Shown here in pieces: positions 39,164 to 49,188 of a DNA stretch of 64,000 bases. The notes beneath the pieces are model-generated. The model worked only from the letters and a program-made list of their open reading frames with translations. It was not told the DNA's origin and made no database searches. How positions within the stretch are numbered: position 1 is the stretch's first letter; the number at the start of each line of letters is the position of its first letter. A program made the position numbers and the translations under genes. This DNA comes from Streptomyces lincolnensis (GTDB lineage Bacteria > Actinomycetota > Actinomycetes > Streptomycetales > Streptomycetaceae). The stretch covers positions 2,108,001-2,172,000 of the forward strand of contig NZ_CP016438.1 of assembly GCF_001685355.1 (NCBI RefSeq), in the 5' to 3' direction.

Positions 39164-39421
39164 GTGACCGTCGAGCCCGAACATCCCGTGGTCCATGGCG
39201 AACTCGCAGAGTTACGCCGGCGCCTCGACGTCGCCTACGCGCGTGTCGAGGGAGGGCTGGCGCTGCTCAACCATCGCACCGAGGAGACGGACAAGGAACT
39301 CAGCGACCTGAGCGCACGGATCACCGCACTGGAGCACGCCCGCTGGCCGCTGCCCGCGGTAGCGGTACTCACCGCCATGGGCGCACTCGTCGTGGCGGTC
39401 TGGCAGGCCCTGGGCCGCTGA
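39164..39421 (+). CDS. Small tail-anchored coiled-coil membrane protein
   Basis: The 85-residue product from GTG 39164 has an excellent AAGGAG. Residues 10-60 form a charged amphipathic helix with heptad pattern (LAELRRRLDVAYARVEGGLA; ETDKELSDLSARITALEHA), then one C-terminal transmembrane helix (LPAVAVLTAMGALVVAVW). No family was recognised. The topology suggests a tail-anchored protein with a cytoplasmic coiled coil. Confidence 0.8.
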   Translation: MTVEPEHPVVHGELAELRRRLDVAYARVEGGLALLNHRTEETDKELSDLSARITALEHARWPLPAVAVLTAMGALVVAVWQALGR

Positions 39422-39570
39422 GGCGTCGGGTGACGCGCGGGTGGGGGATCAGGGCTGGGTCTGTCCGGCGGATCAGGTCGCACGAATCCAACGACGCGTG
39501 ATCGGTGCCGGTGAGCGGGGGTCTGGTGCGTGCAGCTGCAAGGCGGAGGAGGGCGGCGACGCGATGGGGG

Positions 39571-39661
39571 TCCCCCGCGCGAGGTTGTTCGAGCGCGGGG
39601 GAGTCGGCAACCGACGACAACGCCGCTGGGGGTCCCCCCACGCCTTTAAGGCAGTGGGGGA
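39571..39661. repeat. Two tandem GC hairpins in the 287-bp gap before the NUDIX gene
   Basis: The first hairpin (39571-39601) pairs TCCCCCGCGC with GCGCGGGGGA around a gaggttgttcga loop. The second (39632-39661) pairs TCCCCCCACGCC with GGCAGTGGGGGA around a TTTAA loop and a bulged A. Both follow 'gggggtccccc'-like starts and look like copies of a mobile hairpin common between Streptomyces genes. They may also terminate the flanking convergent genes. No gene was seen in 39422-39708. Confidence 0.6.
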
Positions 39662-39708
39662 GTGCGCGCCAGGGCCCCGCGACCGCGACATGCTCCGCCG
39701 GACGGACC

Positions 39709-40248
39709 CTAAGTGTCCTGTCCGAGCCTCAGATGGTGCAACAGGAGTAACGCGGCCGCCATGTTGGCGGCCGGGACCTCCCCACGGGCGACCATGTCGG
39801 GAACGAGTTTGAGGGAGACCCATTCCCGGCGGTCGGACTCGAAGTCGTCCACGGGGTGCCCGACGTACTCGCCCTCGTCGGCCCAGTAGATGTGGTGCCT
39901 GGCGTCGGTGAGGCCGTTGGACGGCTCCACGCTCATCAGGTGGCGCAAGGGCCCCGGCCGCCAGCCGGTCTCCTCCTCCAGTTCCCTGGCGGCCGCCACG
40001 GCGATGTCCTCTCCGTCCTCGACCACGCCCGCCGCGAGTTCCCATCCCCAGCTGTCGGTGATGAAGCGATGGCGCCACAGGAGGAGGACCTCGTTGGCCG
40101 CGTTCACCACCGTGGCCACGGCGACGGGCCTCAGGCGTATCAGGAAGTGGTCCAGATGCCGGCCGTCCGGCAGTTCCACATCTGCCAGGTTGACCGTGAA
40201 CCAGCGGTTTTCATACACAGTTTGTTCGTTCTGTTTCGTCCACTGCAC
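39709..40248 (-). CDS. NUDIX hydrolase
   Basis: The 179-residue protein has a full Nudix box G-x5-E-x7-REUxEExGU in GVVEDGEDIAVAAARELEEE followed by TGW. ADP-ribose-pyrophosphatase-like features are present: N-terminal VYENRWFTVNLADVELPDG and VAVATVVNAANEVLLLWRHR. It should hydrolyse a nucleoside-diphosphate-linked compound in the cytoplasm; the substrate is not determinable. It lies 75 bp downstream of the NsdA-like regulator gene and may be co-transcribed. Confidence 0.92.
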   Translation of the reverse strand: MQWTKQNEQTVYENRWFTVNLADVELPDGRHLDHFLIRLRPVAVATVVNAANEVLLLWRHRFITDSWGWELAAGVVEDGEDIAVAAARELEEETGWRPGPLRHLMSVEPSNGLTDARHHIYWADEGEYVGHPVDDFESDRREWVSLKLVPDMVARGEVPAANMAAALLLLHHLRLGQDT

Positions 40249-40323
40249 GGTTCTGCCACCTTCCGTCGAGTAAGTGGCAATATCGCAGCAGGGACTATGA
40301 GGTGACGGTGGACGAGTACCCGT

Positions 40324-41664
40324 CTACAGCGGTACGCGCAGCGCGCCGTCGATCAGTTCGGCCGCCTCGGCCGTACCCGCGCAACCGCTGCGCACCAGGT
40401 GCTCACGCACCGCCCGGAGTCTGTCGCGCAGCCGCTGGGACTCCATTCCACGCGCCTGTTCGGCCATCTGCACCGCGGTGGCCACCGCCTTGTCGGCGTT
40501 GCCCTGGCGCAGCGCGATCGTGCTGAGCATGGCCAGCCGGTGCACCCGGCCCCGGTCGTGGGCGGGATTGTCGACCGCCGCCGCGGCATGCTCCGCCGCC
40601 GCGGCCAGTTCTCCGAGGCTGAGGAGGGCCTCCGCCACCTGGACGTTGACCAGTCCGGGCTGGACATAGCCCGTCTCGTCGGGCTCGTATCCGCGGCGGA
40701 TGCGTTCGGCGGCCTGCTCGGCCCGCCGGATGCAGGACAGCGCGCTCGTGCCGTCACCGAGGTGCGCGTACGCCTTCGCCTGCATCGCGTACAGGTCGGA
40801 GGCGAGCGCCGGTGTGATGTGCTTGCCGGCGGCACGCAGCGCGGCCTCCGCGAAGGCGACGGCCTGCCGGTACTCCCGCATGAACAGCGCCTGGTTGACC
40901 AGCAGCGCGATCACGTACGCGCCGAGTCCCCGGTCGCCGCTGGCCTTCGCGAGCCGCAGCGCCTGGTGGAAGTAGCGCTGGGCCAGACCGTGCGCGTCGG
41001 AGTCGTAGGCGCAGATGCCCGCCACGGCCACCAGACCGCCCGTCGCCCGGTGGAGTTGGCGGCCGGTGGCGTCGGTGTAGCTGCCGCGCAGCAGCGGGGC
41101 CGCCTCGGCGTTGAGGAAGCCGACGATCCGGGAGCGGGTCGCCACGCCACCGGTCTTGCGGTACATCTGCTCGTAGTGGGTACGGGCCGCGCGCAGCATC
41201 TCGATGTCGGCGGGGGTCACCCGGTGCCGGCCGCCGCGTGAGACGTCCACGTCCTCGGGCGGGTTCTCCCACTCCCACACCGGCATCACGGCGGGCGTAC
41301 CGGTCACCGCCGGGGCGCCCAGGATGTGCGGGCGCTGCTGCTCGTCGGAGCGCCACAGCGCGGTGGCCCGCTCCACGAAACCCGACAGCGAGGTGCCGTG
41401 CGGGGCGGACGGCTCACCGGGGACGCCGAGGCCGATGTCGTCGAGGGTGACGGGCCGTTGCAGCCGGGTGGCGAGCACCTCGCAGATCAGGTCGGGCACC
41501 TGGCCCCGCGGCCGCTGGCCCTTCAACCACCGTGCCACAGCCGTGTGTTCGTACCTGAGAGCGAGTCCGCGGGCCCGGCCCGCCTGGTTCACATGGGCGG
41601 CGAGTCCCGCGTGCGAGACACCCGCCTCGTCCAGAATCGCGTCGAGCAGAGTGTTGGGCTGCAT
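40324..41664 (-). CDS. NsdA-like HTH/TPR regulator
   Basis: The 446-residue protein has an N-terminal XRE-like region (NTLLDAILDEAGVSHAGLAA, then YEHTAVARWLKGQRPRGQ) and multiple TPR-like helical pairs from about 160 to the end (LAQRYFHQALRLAKASGD; AVAFAEAALRAAGKHITPAL; LSSLGEL-like repeats). This is the layout of NsdA-type regulators, which repress antibiotic production and sporulation in streptomycetes. Whether this paralogue does the same is inference from family. Confidence 0.85.
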   Translation of the reverse strand: MQPNTLLDAILDEAGVSHAGLAAHVNQAGRARGLALRYEHTAVARWLKGQRPRGQVPDLICEVLATRLQRPVTLDDIGLGVPGEPSAPHGTSLSGFVERATALWRSDEQQRPHILGAPAVTGTPAVMPVWEWENPPEDVDVSRGGRHRVTPADIEMLRAARTHYEQMYRKTGGVATRSRIVGFLNAEAAPLLRGSYTDATGRQLHRATGGLVAVAGICAYDSDAHGLAQRYFHQALRLAKASGDRGLGAYVIALLVNQALFMREYRQAVAFAEAALRAAGKHITPALASDLYAMQAKAYAHLGDGTSALSCIRRAEQAAERIRRGYEPDETGYVQPGLVNVQVAEALLSLGELAAAAEHAAAAVDNPAHDRGRVHRLAMLSTIALRQGNADKAVATAVQMAEQARGMESQRLRDRLRAVREHLVRSGCAGTAEAAELIDGALRVPL

Positions 41665-41942
41665 GGGAGGCCCCCCGGGTGGCTCGGTGTCGACAGAGTA
41701 GTGGGTGTGTCTTCACACGGGGTGTGAACGGAGTACTCGAATCCGCAGGGTGTGCGCACTGTCGCGGAGAGTTTCCAGCCGGTTGACTGAAATGCCTCGC
41801 AAGAGGCCGGCCGGGCCGCCGGCTCCCCCTCGTACAGTGCGGCGGCCCGATTCCGCGCCGTCCGCCCAGCTGCCTGCCCGACACTCCGTGGCGGGGCGGA
41901 CGGCCGCCGCCGGCTTGGCGGTGCGGCCAATCGCCGTTGCGG

Positions 41943-43106
41943 TCAGAGGTGCGTTGTCGGCTGCGGGTGCGTTGTGGCTGGTCGCGCAGTTCCCCGCACC
42001 CCTGAGGTCTGCATGCCTGAACGGTCGTTGCGAAGTACCAGTAAGGCCACATCGTCGGACGGTTGTCCGCCCGTGTGACGTAAGAGGGCCGTGAAGACGC
42101 TGCCCAGGACTACCTGGGGGGCGGCCAGGGGGCGGTCATGGATCGCCTCGGCCAGGGCCTCGCGGAGGGAGAAGAATCGGCCACGGGTGTCGCGGGCGTC
42201 CTCGGCCCCGTCGGTGTGCAGGACGAGGGACTCGCCGGGCAGGAGGTGGCCGCACCGCACGGGCGGGAGTTCGCAGGGCAGCGGGAACGGGCCGAGGGGT
42301 GGCAGGGGGTCCGCGCGCGAGAGGGATTCGACGGCTGTGCCGCTCAGCAGATACGGCCACGGGTGACCGCAGTTGAGGGCGCGGACCCGGCCGTCGCGGC
42401 CGATCTCCAGCAGCAGGACGGTGACGAACTCCTCGGCGACCGGAGGACCTGGCTCCGCCCCGCCGGAGGGATGGTCGGCACGGGCCCGCTCCCGCAGATG
42501 CCGGGCCAGCGCGCGTTCCATCCGGCGCAGCACACAGCCGAGTTCGGGCTCGTCGTGCGCGGCCTCCCGGAAACTGCCGAGGACGGCGGCGGCCGTACCG
42601 ATGGCGGAGATGCCGTGCCCGCGGACGTCGCCCATCACGACCCGTACGCCGTACTCGGTGGCCACGGCCTCGTACAGGTCCCCGCCGATCGTGGCGCCGC
42701 GGTCGGCGGAGAGCTGGGCCGCGGCGACGTGCAGGCCGTCGATGCGCGGGGGCAGAGGCCGCAGCAGCACGCTCTGGGCCACGCCCGCGACCCGGCGTGC
42801 TTGTCTCAGCTCCCGCAGCAGGGTGCGCCGGACATGCAGCACCAACCCCGTGCCGACGGCGAAGAAGACGGCACTGGTGACGGCACGCGCCCCGAGTCCG
42901 TTCTGCTGGGCCAGCGGGCAGACCAGCTTGTACGTGACGGCGACGGCGCCCCAGACGGTGGGCAGCCCGAGCGCGAGCGCACACCGCACCGGCCTGCGGC
43001 GCCCGGTGCGAACGGTACGGCGAGCGGCTCTGCGGAGCGCTTCCCGCAGGTCCCGCCGAACCGTCCGACGGCCCCTGGGGGCAACCCCAGCCTTGATGCG
43101 GATCAT
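41943..43106 (-). CDS. Membrane PP2C/SpoIIE-type protein serine phosphatase
   Basis: The 387-residue protein has an Arg-rich N-terminus, two membrane helices (about 45-90) and a cytoplasmic SpoIIE domain. Its metal motifs are GGDLYEAV, VMGDVRGHG, LHTDGAEDARD and QPSDDVALLVL. These usually dephosphorylate anti-anti-sigma factors in partner-switch cascades. The start is ATG 43106 (weak ribosome-binding site). The last ~20 residues (TSGVRGTARPATTHPQPTTHL region) are encoded by an interspersed repeat, not by the family domain. Confidence 0.9.
   Translation of the reverse strand: MIRIKAGVAPRGRRTVRRDLREALRRAARRTVRTGRRRPVRCALALGLPTVWGAVAVTYKLVCPLAQQNGLGARAVTSAVFFAVGTGLVLHVRRTLLRELRQARRVAGVAQSVLLRPLPPRIDGLHVAAAQLSADRGATIGGDLYEAVATEYGVRVVMGDVRGHGISAIGTAAAVLGSFREAAHDEPELGCVLRRMERALARHLRERARADHPSGGAEPGPPVAEEFVTVLLLEIGRDGRVRALNCGHPWPYLLSGTAVESLSRADPLPPLGPFPLPCELPPVRCGHLLPGESLVLHTDGAEDARDTRGRFFSLREALAEAIHDRPLAAPQVVLGSVFTALLRHTGGQPSDDVALLVLRNDRSGMQTSGVRGTARPATTHPQPTTHL
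41976..42004. repeat. Interspersed repeat copy inside the 3' end of the phosphatase gene
   Basis: ggctggtcgcgcagttcccc followed by gcacccctg matches the element at 8911-8944 and the inverted one at 17490-17546. Here it lies within the coding sequence (41943-43106), so it supplies the C-terminal tail. The 278 bp between 41665 and 41942 hold no recognisable gene. Confidence 0.6.
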
Positions 43107-43139
43107 GCCGATGGCCCCCCATTTAGGCCCTGACAGCGC

Positions 43140-43171
43140 AATCGGACCGGCCTCGAAAGGCCGGTCCGATT
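43140..43171 (-). terminator. Strong hairpin terminator of pheST
   Basis: AATCGGACCGGCCT (43140-43153) and AGGCCGGTCCGATT (43158-43171) form a perfect 14-bp stem with a CGAA loop. It is 106 bp after the pheT stop (minus strand). It also lies just upstream of the phosphatase start at 43106, insulating that gene from pheST. Confidence 0.85.
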
Positions 43172-43276
43172 CTGTCGACCAGATGGGCCGAATGGGCCAG
43201 ATCACCAACAGAACTCACTCAATCGAGTGAGGTGACCCGGTTTGGGGGGTGTGAGGGCGCAGCGGCACGGTGGTGC

Positions 43277-45787
43277 TCAGCCGCGCAGCACGGCCCCCGT
43301 CCGCTCGCCCGCCAGCGCGACCGCCGCGTCCCGGGCCGCCGACGCCTCGTCGACGGTCAGCGTCCGGTCCGCGGCCCGGAACCGCAGCGCGTACGCCAGG
43401 GACTTCCTGCCCTCGCCGAGCTGCTCGTCGTTCTCGTACACGTCGAACAGCCGGATCGCCTCCAGCAGTTCACCGGCGCCTTCCCGCAACGCGGTCTCCA
43501 CCTCGGCATGCGGGACCTCACGGGGGACGACCAGCGCCACGTCCTGTGTCGCCACGGGGAACGTGGAGATGCTCGGCGCCTGCGGGGTGTCGTCGCCGAC
43601 ACTCTCCAGCACGTCCAGGTTCAGCTCCATCGCGGACGTGCGCGCGGGCAGCCCGAGCGCCTTGAGCACGCGCGGGTGCAGTTCGCCGGCGTGGCCCACG
43701 ACCGTCTCCGAGCCGTCGGACACGACCACGAACTCGGCGCACCGGCCCGGGTGCCACGGACCGTACTGCCCCTGGCGGACGACCAGTTCGGCACCGGCCT
43801 CCCGCGCGACGGCGCGCCCCGCCTCGACGGCGTCGGCCCATCCACCCGGACGGCCCGCGCCCCACCAGCCGGCCTGCTCACGCGAACCGGCGAGCACCAC
43901 CGCGACATGCCGCGGCTGCTCCGGCAGCGCCGCGTTCAGCTCGGCGATCTCCTCGTCGGTCGGACGCCGGTCCACGGGCAGCGCGGCGGCGGCCCGCTGC
44001 TCGGCACGCGGCAGGAAGACCAGACCGGTCTCGAAGAGGGCCAGGTCGTGCGAACCCCGGCCGTCGTTGCGCCGCAGCGCGCCGAGCAGACCCGGCAGCA
44101 GCGAGGTCCGAAGGGCAGGCTCCTCGTCGTTGAGCGGGTTGGTCAGCTTCACGACCCGGCGGGCCGGGTCGTCGGCGGCGAGGCCGAGCTGGTCGAAGAC
44201 CTGCTCGCTGACGAAGGGGTAGTTCGGCGCCTCGACGTATCCGGCACCGGCCAGCGCCCGCCCGACGCGGCGGTGCAGCCGCTGCCGGTGGGTCAGCCCA
44301 CGGCCGGAGGGCGGCTTGGGCAGCGTGGAGGGCAGGTTCTCGTACCCCTCCAGCCGGATGACCTCCTCGGCCAGGTCGTTGATCTCCTGGAGGTCCGGAC
44401 GCCAGGACGGCACGGTGACGATCAGCTCGTCCTGCCCGTAGACGTCGCAGCCGACCTCCTGAAGACGCCGTACGACGGTCTCGCGGCCGTACTCGACACC
44501 CGCGACCCGGTCCGGGTGGTCCGCCGCGACGGTGACGGTGTGCGGGGCGGACGGGGCGATGACCTCGGTGACGCCGGCCTCGGCGGTGCCGCCCGCGAGC
44601 AGCACCAGCAGATCGACCGTGCGCTGGGCGGCGGCGGACGCGGCCTGCGGGTCGACGCCGCGCTCGAAGCGCTTGGACGCCTCGGAGGACAGCTTGTGGC
44701 GGCGGGCCGTACGGGCGATGGAGACCGCGTTGAAGTGGGCGGCCTCGATCACGATGTCGGTGGTGCCTTCGGAGGACTCGTGGTCGGCGATCTCCGTGTT
44801 GGCGCCGCCCATCACACCCGCGAGGCCGATCGGACCGCGGTCGTCGGTGATGACGAGGTCCTCGGCGTGCAGCGTGCGCGTGGCTCCGTCGAGGGTGACG
44901 ATCTTCTCACCCTCCTCGGCCCGGCGGACGCCGATGGTGCCCTGGACCAGCGAGCGGTCGTAGGCGTGCAGCGGCTGGCCGAGCTCCATCATCACGTAGT
45001 TGGTGACGTCGACGGCGAGCGAGATCGGGCGCATGCCGACCTTCTGGAGGCGACGCTGGAGCCAGATCGGGGAGCGGGCCTCGGGGCTCAGACCGCTGAC
45101 GGTGCGGGCGGTGAAGCGGTCGCAGCCGAACGGGTCCGAGACCTGCACCGGGTAGCCGAAGGCGTTCGGGCCCGGGACGTCGAGGAGCGCCGGGTCGCGC
45201 AGCGGCAGGCCGTAGGCGATGGCGGTCTCGCGGGCGACACCGCGGATGGACAGGCAGTCGCCGCGGTTGGCGGTGACGGCGATGTCCAGGACCTCGTCGA
45301 CGAGTTCCAGCAGCTCGATGGCGTCCTTGCCGACCTCGGTCTCCGGGGGCAGCACGATGATGCCGTGACTGCCGTCGTCGCCCATGCCCAGCTCGTCGCC
45401 GGAGCAGATCATGCCGTGGGACGTCTTGCCGTACGTCTTGCGGGCGGAGATCGAGAAGCCGCCGGGCAGCGTGGCGCCCGGGAGGACCACGACGACCTTG
45501 TCACCGACGGCGAAGTTGCGGGCGCCGCAGACGATCTCCTGCGGCTCGCCGGTGCCGTTGGCCTGGCCCACGTTGACCGTGCAGAAGCGGATCGGCTTCT
45601 TGAAGCCCTCCAGCTCCTCGATGGTCAGCACCTGGCCGACGACCAGCGGGCCCTTGAGGTCGGCACCGAGGTGCTCGACGGTCTCGACCTCAAGGCCCGC
45701 GGAAACGAGCTTGGCCTGCACGTCACGACCGGTTTCGGTGGCCGGCAGGTCGACGTACTCCCGCAGCCAGGAAAGCGGGACCCGCAT
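43277..45787 (-). CDS. pheT: Phenylalanyl-tRNA synthetase beta subunit
   Basis: The 836-residue product has the full bacterial domain order: N-terminal [15 protein letters not shown], tRNA-binding EMAP/OB domain ([20 protein letters not shown]), B3/B4 editing domain, B5 DNA-binding-like domain, catalytic-like core and C-terminal ferredoxin-fold anticodon domain ([34 protein letters not shown]). It forms the alpha2-beta2 enzyme with PheS. Its ATG overlaps the pheS stop by 1 nt (TGATG). Confidence 0.98.
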   Translation of the reverse strand: MRVPLSWLREYVDLPATETGRDVQAKLVSAGLEVETVEHLGADLKGPLVVGQVLTIEELEGFKKPIRFCTVNVGQANGTGEPQEIVCGARNFAVGDKVVVVLPGATLPGGFSISARKTYGKTSHGMICSGDELGMGDDGSHGIIVLPPETEVGKDAIELLELVDEVLDIAVTANRGDCLSIRGVARETAIAYGLPLRDPALLDVPGPNAFGYPVQVSDPFGCDRFTARTVSGLSPEARSPIWLQRRLQKVGMRPISLAVDVTNYVMMELGQPLHAYDRSLVQGTIGVRRAEEGEKIVTLDGATRTLHAEDLVITDDRGPIGLAGVMGGANTEIADHESSEGTTDIVIEAAHFNAVSIARTARRHKLSSEASKRFERGVDPQAASAAAQRTVDLLVLLAGGTAEAGVTEVIAPSAPHTVTVAADHPDRVAGVEYGRETVVRRLQEVGCDVYGQDELIVTVPSWRPDLQEINDLAEEVIRLEGYENLPSTLPKPPSGRGLTHRQRLHRRVGRALAGAGYVEAPNYPFVSEQVFDQLGLAADDPARRVVKLTNPLNDEEPALRTSLLPGLLGALRRNDGRGSHDLALFETGLVFLPRAEQRAAAALPVDRRPTDEEIAELNAALPEQPRHVAVVLAGSREQAGWWGAGRPGGWADAVEAGRAVAREAGAELVVRQGQYGPWHPGRCAEFVVVSDGSETVVGHAGELHPRVLKALGLPARTSAMELNLDVLESVGDDTPQAPSISTFPVATQDVALVVPREVPHAEVETALREGAGELLEAIRLFDVYENDEQLGEGRKSLAYALRFRAADRTLTVDEASAARDAAVALAGERTGAVLRG

Positions 45788-46908
45788 CAGATCTCCATCC
45801 CGAACGGCCGGGTGAACCGGACGTCACCCTCGACCATGTCTCGCATGTCTTCGACGTTGTGGCGGAACATCAGCATCCGTTCGATGCCGAACCCGAAGGC
45901 GAATCCGCTGTACTTCTCCGGGTCGACGCCACAGGCGGTGAGCACCTTGGGATTGACCATCCCGCAGCCGCCCAGCTCGATCCAGCCCTCGGAGGAGCAG
46001 GTGCGGCAGGGCCGGTCGGGGTTGCCGACGGACTCGCCGCGGCAGACGTAGCAGACCATGTCCATCTCGGCGGACGGCTCGGTGAAGGGGAAGAAGTTCG
46101 GCCGCAGCCGGGTCTTCATGCCCTCGCCGAACAGGGCCTGGACCATGTGGTCCATCGTGCCCTTGAGGTCGGCCATGGTCAGGCCCTCGTCGACGGCCAG
46201 CAGCTCGACCTGGCGGAAGACCGGGGTGTGCGTGGCGTCCAGCTCGTCGGTGCGGTAGACGACGCCGGGGCAGATCACGTACACCGGCAGCTCGCGGTCG
46301 AGCAGGGAGCGGATCTGCACGGGCGAGGTGTGGGTGCGCAGCACGACACCGGACTCGGTACCGCCCTCGGGGCCCTGCACGAAGAACGTGTCCGCCTCAC
46401 CGCGGGCCGGGTGGTCCGGGCCGATGTTGAGGGCGTCGAAGTTGAACCACTCGGCCTCGACCTGCGGGCCCTCGGCGACCTCGTAGCCCATGGCCACGAA
46501 GACGTCCTCGATGCGCTCCGACAGGGTGGTGAGCGGGTGGCGGGCGCCGGCCGGTACCCGGTCGTAGGGCAGCGTGACGTCCACCGCCTCCTCGACCAGC
46601 ACCCGGGCGTCGCGCTCGGCCTCCAGCTCGCTCTGGCGGGCGGCGAGGGCCTTGTTCACCGCGCCCCGGGCCTGGCCGACCAGCTTGCCGGCCGAGGCCT
46701 TGGCCTGCGGGGGCAGGGCGCCGATCTCGCGGTTGGCGAGCGCCAGCGGGGAGGTGCCCCCGGTGTGGGCGACCTTGGCCTCCTGGAGCGCGTCGAGGGA
46801 GCTCGCTGCGGCGAAGGCGGCGAGCGCCTCCTGACGCATCCGCTCGATCTCTTCCGGTTTCAACGCCTCGACCTCGACAGGGTCGTACGACTTATTCGGT
46901 GCCGACAT
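45787..46908 (-). CDS. pheS: Phenylalanyl-tRNA synthetase alpha subunit
   Basis: The 373-residue class II synthetase core has an N-terminal coiled-coil arm (residues ~1-90), motif 2 ([20 protein letters not shown]) and motif 3 ([20 protein letters not shown]). A cysteine cluster [18 protein letters not shown] may bind Zn. It charges tRNA-Phe together with PheT. The ATG at 46908 follows GGAAGAG. Confidence 0.98.
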   Translation of the reverse strand: MSAPNKSYDPVEVEALKPEEIERMRQEALAAFAAASSLDALQEAKVAHTGGTSPLALANREIGALPPQAKASAGKLVGQARGAVNKALAARQSELEAERDARVLVEEAVDVTLPYDRVPAGARHPLTTLSERIEDVFVAMGYEVAEGPQVEAEWFNFDALNIGPDHPARGEADTFFVQGPEGGTESGVVLRTHTSPVQIRSLLDRELPVYVICPGVVYRTDELDATHTPVFRQVELLAVDEGLTMADLKGTMDHMVQALFGEGMKTRLRPNFFPFTEPSAEMDMVCYVCRGESVGNPDRPCRTCSSEGWIELGGCGMVNPKVLTACGVDPEKYSGFAFGFGIERMLMFRHNVEDMRDMVEGDVRFTRPFGMEI

Positions 46909-47058
46909 CTCTTCCCGTGCTTCCGATTGGCTGGCTGAAGGTCCCCGTCACCGACTCACGCAGAGGTCAGAGGGCCGTCCATGGGACACAAAGGTGCCAA
47001 AGGCCGAGTCTAACGGGGTGGAGGTACACGCATGCGCCCGCGGGCGCTCAGGCAGGTC

Positions 47059-48195
47059 TCAGGTGAGATAGGCCGGAGCGCTCACGGGCAACGTAAATCG
47101 GAACTCGGCGCCGCCGCCGGGGGCGCGGCCGACCGTGATGGTGCCGCCGTGGACCTCGACGATGCCCTTGACGATGTAGAGCCCGAGGCCGGTGCCGCCG
47201 CGCTTGCTGCCCCGCCAGAAGCGGGTGAAGACGCGGTTCATGGACTCCTCCGGGATGCCGGACCCCTCGTCGCTCACCGTGACCGACGTGCCGGTGTCCT
47301 CGCCCTCTCGGGGGGACGCCGTGGGCGTGACGTCAATCGTGACGGTTCCCTCGCCGTGCCGCACCGCATTTTCGAGCAGGTTGCTGAGCACCTGGTCGAC
47401 CTTGTCGGGGTCGGCCCACAGGTCGGGCAGGGGCTGTTCGATGCGGAGCAGGAACCGGTCGGCGGGCAGTCCCGCGGCGACGTACGCCTGGATGTGGCGG
47501 CCCACGGCGGCGCCCATGTCGACGGGCTGGCGGCGCAGCTCCAGGCGCCCGGAGTCGATGCGGGAGATGTCCAGCAGCTCGGCGATGAGCCGGGTGACCC
47601 GGTCGGCGTCGGCGTCGACGGTCTCCAGCATCAGCCGCTTCTGGTCGTCGGTGAACCTCTCCCACTTGGCGAGGAGGGTGGCGGTGAAGCCCTTGACCGA
47701 GGTGAGCGGGGAGCGCAGTTCGTGGGCGACGGTGGCGATCAGCTCGGCGTGGCTGCGCTCGGTGCGGCGGCGGGCCTCGGTGTCGCGGAGGCCGACCACG
47801 ACACGGCGGACGGGTCCGGTGGGCCGGGCGCGGACGTAGCGCGCCGTGACGAGGACTTCCCGGCCGCCGGGCAGGAGGAGGTTGCGCTCGGGCTGGCGGA
47901 CCCGGATGGCGAGGCCGCCGTACGGGTCGGTCAGCTGCCACCAGCGGCGCCCCTCCAGGTCCTCTAACGGAAGGGCCTTCTCCAGCCGTTGTCCGAGGGC
48001 GTCCGCGGCCCGGACGGCGGTGATGCGCTCGGCGGCGGCGTTGAAGCAGATCACGTGGCCGTGCTCGTCGGCGACGACCAGGCCGTCGGGCAGCTGGTCG
48101 GGATCGAGGCCGAGCTCGGCGAGAGAGTCGGGGCCGGACGGCGCCGTGTGCGTCGCCTCCGGTGTTCCCGGTGCGCTGCTCGTGCCGACACTCAT
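47059..48195 (-). CDS. Soluble PAS-domain sensor histidine kinase
   Basis: The 378-residue protein has no membrane helices. An N-terminal PAS fold (LPDGLVVADEHGHVICFNAA) is followed by HisKA with the phospho-His in HAELIATVAHELRSPLTSVKG, and HATPase_c with N-box LSNLLENAVRH, DEGSGIP and GGTGLGLYIVKGIVEVHGG. It would autophosphorylate in response to a cytoplasmic signal. No response regulator gene adjoins, so it is an orphan. Confidence 0.95.
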   Translation of the reverse strand: MSVGTSSAPGTPEATHTAPSGPDSLAELGLDPDQLPDGLVVADEHGHVICFNAAAERITAVRAADALGQRLEKALPLEDLEGRRWWQLTDPYGGLAIRVRQPERNLLLPGGREVLVTARYVRARPTGPVRRVVVGLRDTEARRRTERSHAELIATVAHELRSPLTSVKGFTATLLAKWERFTDDQKRLMLETVDADADRVTRLIAELLDISRIDSGRLELRRQPVDMGAAVGRHIQAYVAAGLPADRFLLRIEQPLPDLWADPDKVDQVLSNLLENAVRHGEGTVTIDVTPTASPREGEDTGTSVTVSDEGSGIPEESMNRVFTRFWRGSKRGGTGLGLYIVKGIVEVHGGTITVGRAPGGGAEFRFTLPVSAPAYLT

Positions 48196-48243
48196 CCCCG
48201 TGCTCCACCTCTCCTACGGAGGGCCCCCGAGCTGGTCACCCTA

Positions 48244-49092
48244 CTAGCTCTCGGTGACGGAACGGCACCCTCCGGAGGCGCGCTGTGCCCGGGCCGACGC
48301 ATAGAGACATACGGCGGCCGCGGTGGCGAGGTTCAGGCTTTCGGCCTTCCCGTGGATCGGGACGCGCACCACGGCGTCCGCGAGCCCGCGGGTCTCCTCC
48401 GGGAGCCCCCACGCCTCGTTCCCGAAGACCCAGGCGGTCGGCCCGCCCATGGTGCCCCGGTCCAGTTCGTCGTCGAGGTCGTCGGACCCGGCGCCGTCGG
48501 CGGCGAGGATGCGGACACCGGCCCGCCTGAGCCCCTCGACGGCCTCCTCCACGGGTACGCCCACGGCGACCGGCAGATGGAACAGCGAACCCACCGAGGC
48601 CCGCACGGTCTTGGGGTTGTACAGATCGACGGACGCGTCCGTCAGCACGACGGCCTCGGCGCCGGCCGCGTCGGCGCACCGCAGCACGGTCCCGGCGTTC
48701 CCGGGGTCGCGGACGTTCGCGAGGACGGCGACGAGCTGCGGCCGGGCGGCGAGGATCTCCTCGAAGGGGGTGTCGAGGAACCGGCAGATCCCGACGAGTC
48801 CCTGCGGGGTGACGGTGGTCGAGATGTCGGCGATGACGTCGTCGGAGGCGAGGTGGACCCGGACCCCGACGGCACGGGCCTCACCGATGATGTCGGCGTA
48901 GCGGTCGGCGGCCTCGACGGTGGCGAACAGCTCGACGAGTGTGTCCTTGTGCCCCGCCGCTTCCCGCACGGCCTGCGGCCCCTCGGCGAGGAACAGCCGC
49001 TCCTTCCCCCGGAAGTTCCGCTTGGCGAGCCGCCGGGCGGCCGAGACGCGGGGGGAACGAGGGGAGATCGACTCGGGGGTGACGGGGGGCAT
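48244..49092 (-). CDS. TrmH/SpoU-family RNA 2'-O-methyltransferase
   Basis: The 282-residue SPOUT methyltransferase has an N-terminal substrate-binding domain (LAKRNFRGKERLFLAEGPQA) and three SpoU motifs: NVRDPGNAGTVLRCADAAG, WVFGNEAWGLPEE, and VRVPIHGKAESLNLATAAAV, which forms the SAM-binding trefoil knot. It methylates a ribose in rRNA or tRNA; the site is not identifiable. ATG 49092 follows GAAGGTGAAGAGC. It lies downstream of rplT beyond its terminator. Confidence 0.95.
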   Translation of the reverse strand: MPPVTPESISPRSPRVSAARRLAKRNFRGKERLFLAEGPQAVREAAGHKDTLVELFATVEAADRYADIIGEARAVGVRVHLASDDVIADISTTVTPQGLVGICRFLDTPFEEILAARPQLVAVLANVRDPGNAGTVLRCADAAGAEAVVLTDASVDLYNPKTVRASVGSLFHLPVAVGVPVEEAVEGLRRAGVRILAADGAGSDDLDDELDRGTMGGPTAWVFGNEAWGLPEETRGLADAVVRVPIHGKAESLNLATAAAVCLYASARAQRASGGCRSVTES

Positions 49093-49135
49093 GCTCTTCA
49101 CCTTCGGAAGTGTTCAGGAAACAACGGACCCGCAG

Positions 49136-49165
49136 GCCGGGGAGCCTGCGGGTCCATACAGTCAC
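49136..49165 (-). terminator. Terminator after rplT
   Basis: GGACCCGCAGG (49136-49146) and CCTGCGGGTCC (49155-49165) pair as an 11-12-bp stem around an 8-nt region. It lies 24 bp past the rplT stop. Confidence 0.8.
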
Positions 49166-49188
49166 GTCGGCCTAGAGCCGGCGCGGCG

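Noticed and set aside
39541..39661. A possible CRISPR or tRNA-like structure in the hairpin region
   Set aside because: There are only two unequal hairpins, without a repeat-spacer pattern or a tRNA cloverleaf; the gttcga stretch lacks acceptor and anticodon arms.
43232..46051. A 939-codon plus-strand frame opposite pheT/pheS
   Set aside because: Antisense shadow of essential synthetase genes with no domain resemblance.
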